From Chlamydiota bacterium (GTDB taxonomy: Bacteria; Chlamydiota; Chlamydiia; Chlamydiales; Criblamydiaceae), in contig JABDBB010000004.1 in NCBI GenBank assembly GCA_013288845.1, forward strand, positions 1 through 43,517: 43,517 nt of DNA, given 5' to 3'. A model generated the notes under the pieces. That model did no database searches. It was not told the DNA's origin and saw only the letters and a program-made list of their open reading frames with translations. The position numbers and the translations under genes are program-made. Shown here piece after piece: positions 41,384-43,517 of the stretch (position 1 is the first letter of the stretch; each line of letters begins with the position of its first letter).

Positions 41384-43342
41384 ATGAAAGAATATTTTAA
41401 GAAAGCACATCTTCCTGCCAATTATTCGCCACTGACTCCTTTCGTTGAACCTGTAACCACGGCAACTCATAAGAAGAGAACATATACATTAATGGGAACC
41501 TCGACAAAGACATACGGCGCCGGGGGCAGACTTGGCCTGACTCTTCTGACTCTTGTTAAAAGTATATTTTTTATGTTTTTTTTAGGAACTCTTAAGGAAG
41601 AATGGAGCTGTGTGAAATCCGGGAAACGGCAAATAGAAGTTTATGTAATACAACCCAAAACAAGTCAGCCCAAGCCCGATGCTCCACAAAAAGATCCTGT
41701 AAATGCAGATAGTTCGCCAACTCTTACGCTTAATCCCGAAACACCTCAGACCGGAAAAGGGAAAGAAGATAGTCCTGCAAAACCGATTGCAACTCCTCCG
41801 CAAGCTACAGCCGATAAAGTCCATACTAAGGTGACTACGCCTAATGTCGCGGGAACGCCATTTATGAATGCGAAGGTTGTAGTGCCGGATAAAGATTGTG
41901 ATGCATTTGAGGCAGGGCGAAGGAACGCGGCGGTCGGAAATGTCCAAGCTCAATTTGATGTAGGAGTAATGTATCTGAAGGGAATCGGAACCAAGAAGAA
42001 TTTTGAAAAGGCATATGAATTTTTTAGCAAAGCAGAACAATCAAATCATTCCGGTGCTAAGGAACAGGCAGCTGAAGCTGCCTATCAGGCAGGAGTGGAA
42101 GCAAGCGCCGGCTTCAATCAAAAAAATCATTTAAAGTGGTTTAAACAGGCTGCGGATAACGGTCATACTCAAGCTGCATACCAATTAGCAGGAATTTTTC
42201 AACAAAATAAAGATGATAACAATTCAATTAAGTATTTGAGAATGGCTGCGGACCAAGGACATCCCGATGCTGTCTATTTCTTTGGAAAAAAATGTCAGAC
42301 TATCGGTAATGTAAGGGGTGCTTTTACCTATTATCAATTGGCAGCGGAGAAAAACCATCCCGAGGCTGCATATGAACTAGGAGAGATGTATTTAAACGGA
42401 AATGGAGTTTCATCCAATATTGAAGAAGCAAAGAAATATTTTAGAGTGGCAGCGGATAAAAATTGCAATGCTGCATATCAGTTGGCATTACTGTATTGGG
42501 AAAATGGGAATGGAAATGAAAAGGCGATGAAAGAAGCTTTTGAATATTTTAACAAAGCAGCAAAATCTACTTCTGAAGTTGTATATGGGCCTGCTAATTA
42601 TATGATAGGATTTATGTATTATGAGGGAAAGGGAATTGCCAAAGATGTTTTACAAGCGTTTGTGAATTGGGATATTGCTGCACGCAAAGGACATTCGGAA
42701 GCCAAAAAGAATGTTAATAATGAATATCAGTTAAAATTGAGGGCAGCGAATGTCGATGCTCACGTTGCCTATCAAGTAGGGCTAAATTATGTTAATAAAG
42801 ATGAGAAGAAGGCTATGGAATTTTATAATATCGCTTCTAAAAAAGGTAATATTGAGGCTACATATAATTTGGGAATAATGCACTCCTGCAGAGCTGAGGA
42901 TTTAGAAGCATTTTCATTATTTACAAATGCAGCAGAGAAAGGCTATCTGCCTGCCATGGTTAAGTTAGCAGAGTGCTACCGTACCGGACAAGGTATAAAG
43001 CATAACGTTAATGAAGCGGTTAAATGGCTGGAAAAAGCTGCAAATTTGGGTAGCTTCCCGGCAGGAAATGAGTTAGGAAAGATGTATTTGAGTGGAACCG
43101 GAGTTACTGTAAGTTGTCAAAAAGCAATTGAAATCCTTACAATGTGCGAAGACAAAAATCCTATGCTTGGAGCAACTGCATATCAGATTGGAACAATCTA
43201 TGATGGAGGGGGCAGCGCGTATAATGACCCCGGATTTCAGAAGAACGAGTCTAAAGCAATTAAGTGGTTTAAGAAGGCGGCGATAGTCGGAAATAAGGCT
43301 GCGCAAATACTTCTCACAAAAAGGAAAATACCTTGGAAATAA
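41384..43342 (+). CDS. Sel1-repeat protein 2
   Basis: A 652-residue paralogue of the preceding Sel1 protein. Residues 1-90 share RTYTLMGTSTKTYGAGGR and EEWSCVKSGKRQIEVY, with a hydrophobic segment between (LGLTLLTLVKSIFFMFFLG). A Pro/Thr-rich linker runs to about 165. From there to the end come a dozen or so Sel1-type repeats, such as AQFDVGVMYLKGIGTKKNFE, AAYELGEMYLNGNGVSSNIE and AGNELGKMYLSGTGVTVSCQ. The solenoid should bind partner proteins. Conservation of the N-terminal module but not of the linker suggests that the module has its own role, possibly targeting or secretion; this is inference. A GGG sequence (AAGGGCC) precedes the ATG by about 7 nt. Confidence 0.87.
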   Translation: MKEYFKKAHLPANYSPLTPFVEPVTTATHKKRTYTLMGTSTKTYGAGGRLGLTLLTLVKSIFFMFFLGTLKEEWSCVKSGKRQIEVYVIQPKTSQPKPDAPQKDPVNADSSPTLTLNPETPQTGKGKEDSPAKPIATPPQATADKVHTKVTTPNVAGTPFMNAKVVVPDKDCDAFEAGRRNAAVGNVQAQFDVGVMYLKGIGTKKNFEKAYEFFSKAEQSNHSGAKEQAAEAAYQAGVEASAGFNQKNHLKWFKQAADNGHTQAAYQLAGIFQQNKDDNNSIKYLRMAADQGHPDAVYFFGKKCQTIGNVRGAFTYYQLAAEKNHPEAAYELGEMYLNGNGVSSNIEEAKKYFRVAADKNCNAAYQLALLYWENGNGNEKAMKEAFEYFNKAAKSTSEVVYGPANYMIGFMYYEGKGIAKDVLQAFVNWDIAARKGHSEAKKNVNNEYQLKLRAANVDAHVAYQVGLNYVNKDEKKAMEFYNIASKKGNIEATYNLGIMHSCRAEDLEAFSLFTNAAEKGYLPAMVKLAECYRTGQGIKHNVNEAVKWLEKAANLGSFPAGNELGKMYLSGTGVTVSCQKAIEILTMCEDKNPMLGATAYQIGTIYDGGGSAYNDPGFQKNESKAIKWFKKAAIVGNKAAQILLTKRKIPWK

Positions 43343-43354
43343 GATGAATTTCTT

Positions 43355-43503
43355 TCGCGCAGCGTTTGGAGTGCGGTGACTCGTCATCGCTTTGTCCTCG
43401 CATCGACTTGTCGATGCGTTTTTAAAAACTTAGAGACTAATCTTTGCAAAAATTTCCGAATATCTATAAACACAAAACATTGCTTAAAACGCCTCGACAA
43501 GTC
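43355..43503. repeat. Inverted-repeat element, copy R6, cut near window end
   Basis: The left arm and centre match R5 and R4. The right arm breaks off after CGCCTCGACAAGTCG; the last bases (43504-43517) no longer follow the family sequence. It begins 12 bp past the stop of the second Sel1 gene. Confidence 0.85.
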
Positions 43504-43517
43504 GTATACGTGTTAGT

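Overview
The window reads as chromosomal DNA from a member of the Chlamydiota, most likely an environmental (amoeba- or arthropod-type, Parachlamydiales-like) chlamydia and not a Chlamydiaceae pathogen. Evidence: a CdsD/SctD type III secretion protein with a cytoplasmic FHA domain, a UhpC-type sugar-phosphate transporter next to dnaE, a following bamD-lptE-rsbW-(small protein)-dacF order that matches my memory of the CT544-CT551 order in Chlamydia trachomatis, a CHLPS-type (DUF818) protein, and an rsmH-ftsL-ftsI-murE-amiA cell-wall block. Additions not expected in Chlamydiaceae are a giant helicase-like protein, Sel1-repeat proteins, a kinase-like protein, a trehalose-phosphatase and a possible 2-oxoglutarate oxygenase. 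The species cannot be named from the sequence.

Layout. 2-8557: one huge ORF, cut by the left window edge, with a superfamily-2-like ATPase core resembling eukaryotic DUF3638/DUF3645 proteins. 8840-11470 (minus): cdsD. 11733-16846: uhpC and dnaE. 17264-19307: bamD-like, lptE-like and rsbW-like genes, probably one operon, facing a small minus-strand gene. 19854-26796: dacF, rsmH, ftsL, ftsI, murE and amiA, a nearly continuous peptidoglycan and division block ending over an antisense tRNA-Arg. 27004-28452: gnd. 28688-31694 (minus): an accessory pair, the duplicated-domain oxygenase-like protein and a CHLPS alpha/beta-hydrolase-like protein. 31773-36027 (minus): lepA-uppS-cdsA-cmk, tightly packed. 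36169-36898 (minus): thiamine pyrophosphokinase behind tRNA-Leu. 36990-37769: otsB. 37803-39209 (minus): a kinase-like protein with a proline-rich N-terminal region. 39457-43342: two tandem Sel1-repeat paralogues.

The most striking non-coding feature is a family of roughly 185-200 bp inverted-repeat elements. There are six copies plus a fragment, near 8.6, 16.9, 28.5, 30.2, 40.9 and 43.4 kb. Each has arms of about 64 bp, and each arm holds two short palindromes with 2-nt centres. There is no transposase ORF inside. Every copy lies just beyond the 3' end of a gene, and they cluster around the accessory genes. Some copies share flanking or gene-tail sequence, which points to duplication or recombination of gene-plus-repeat units.

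Core genes work together in obvious ways. UppS, MurE, FtsI, FtsL, DacF, AmiA and RsmH serve septal peptidoglycan. CdsA supplies CDP-diacylglycerol, and Cmk recycles the CMP released when it is used. BamD and LptE serve outer-membrane assembly. UhpC and Gnd link imported hexose phosphate to the pentose-phosphate pathway. The accessory proteins (giant ATPase, kinase-like, Sel1 pair, CHLPS, oxygenase-like) are candidates for host interaction, but that is inference.
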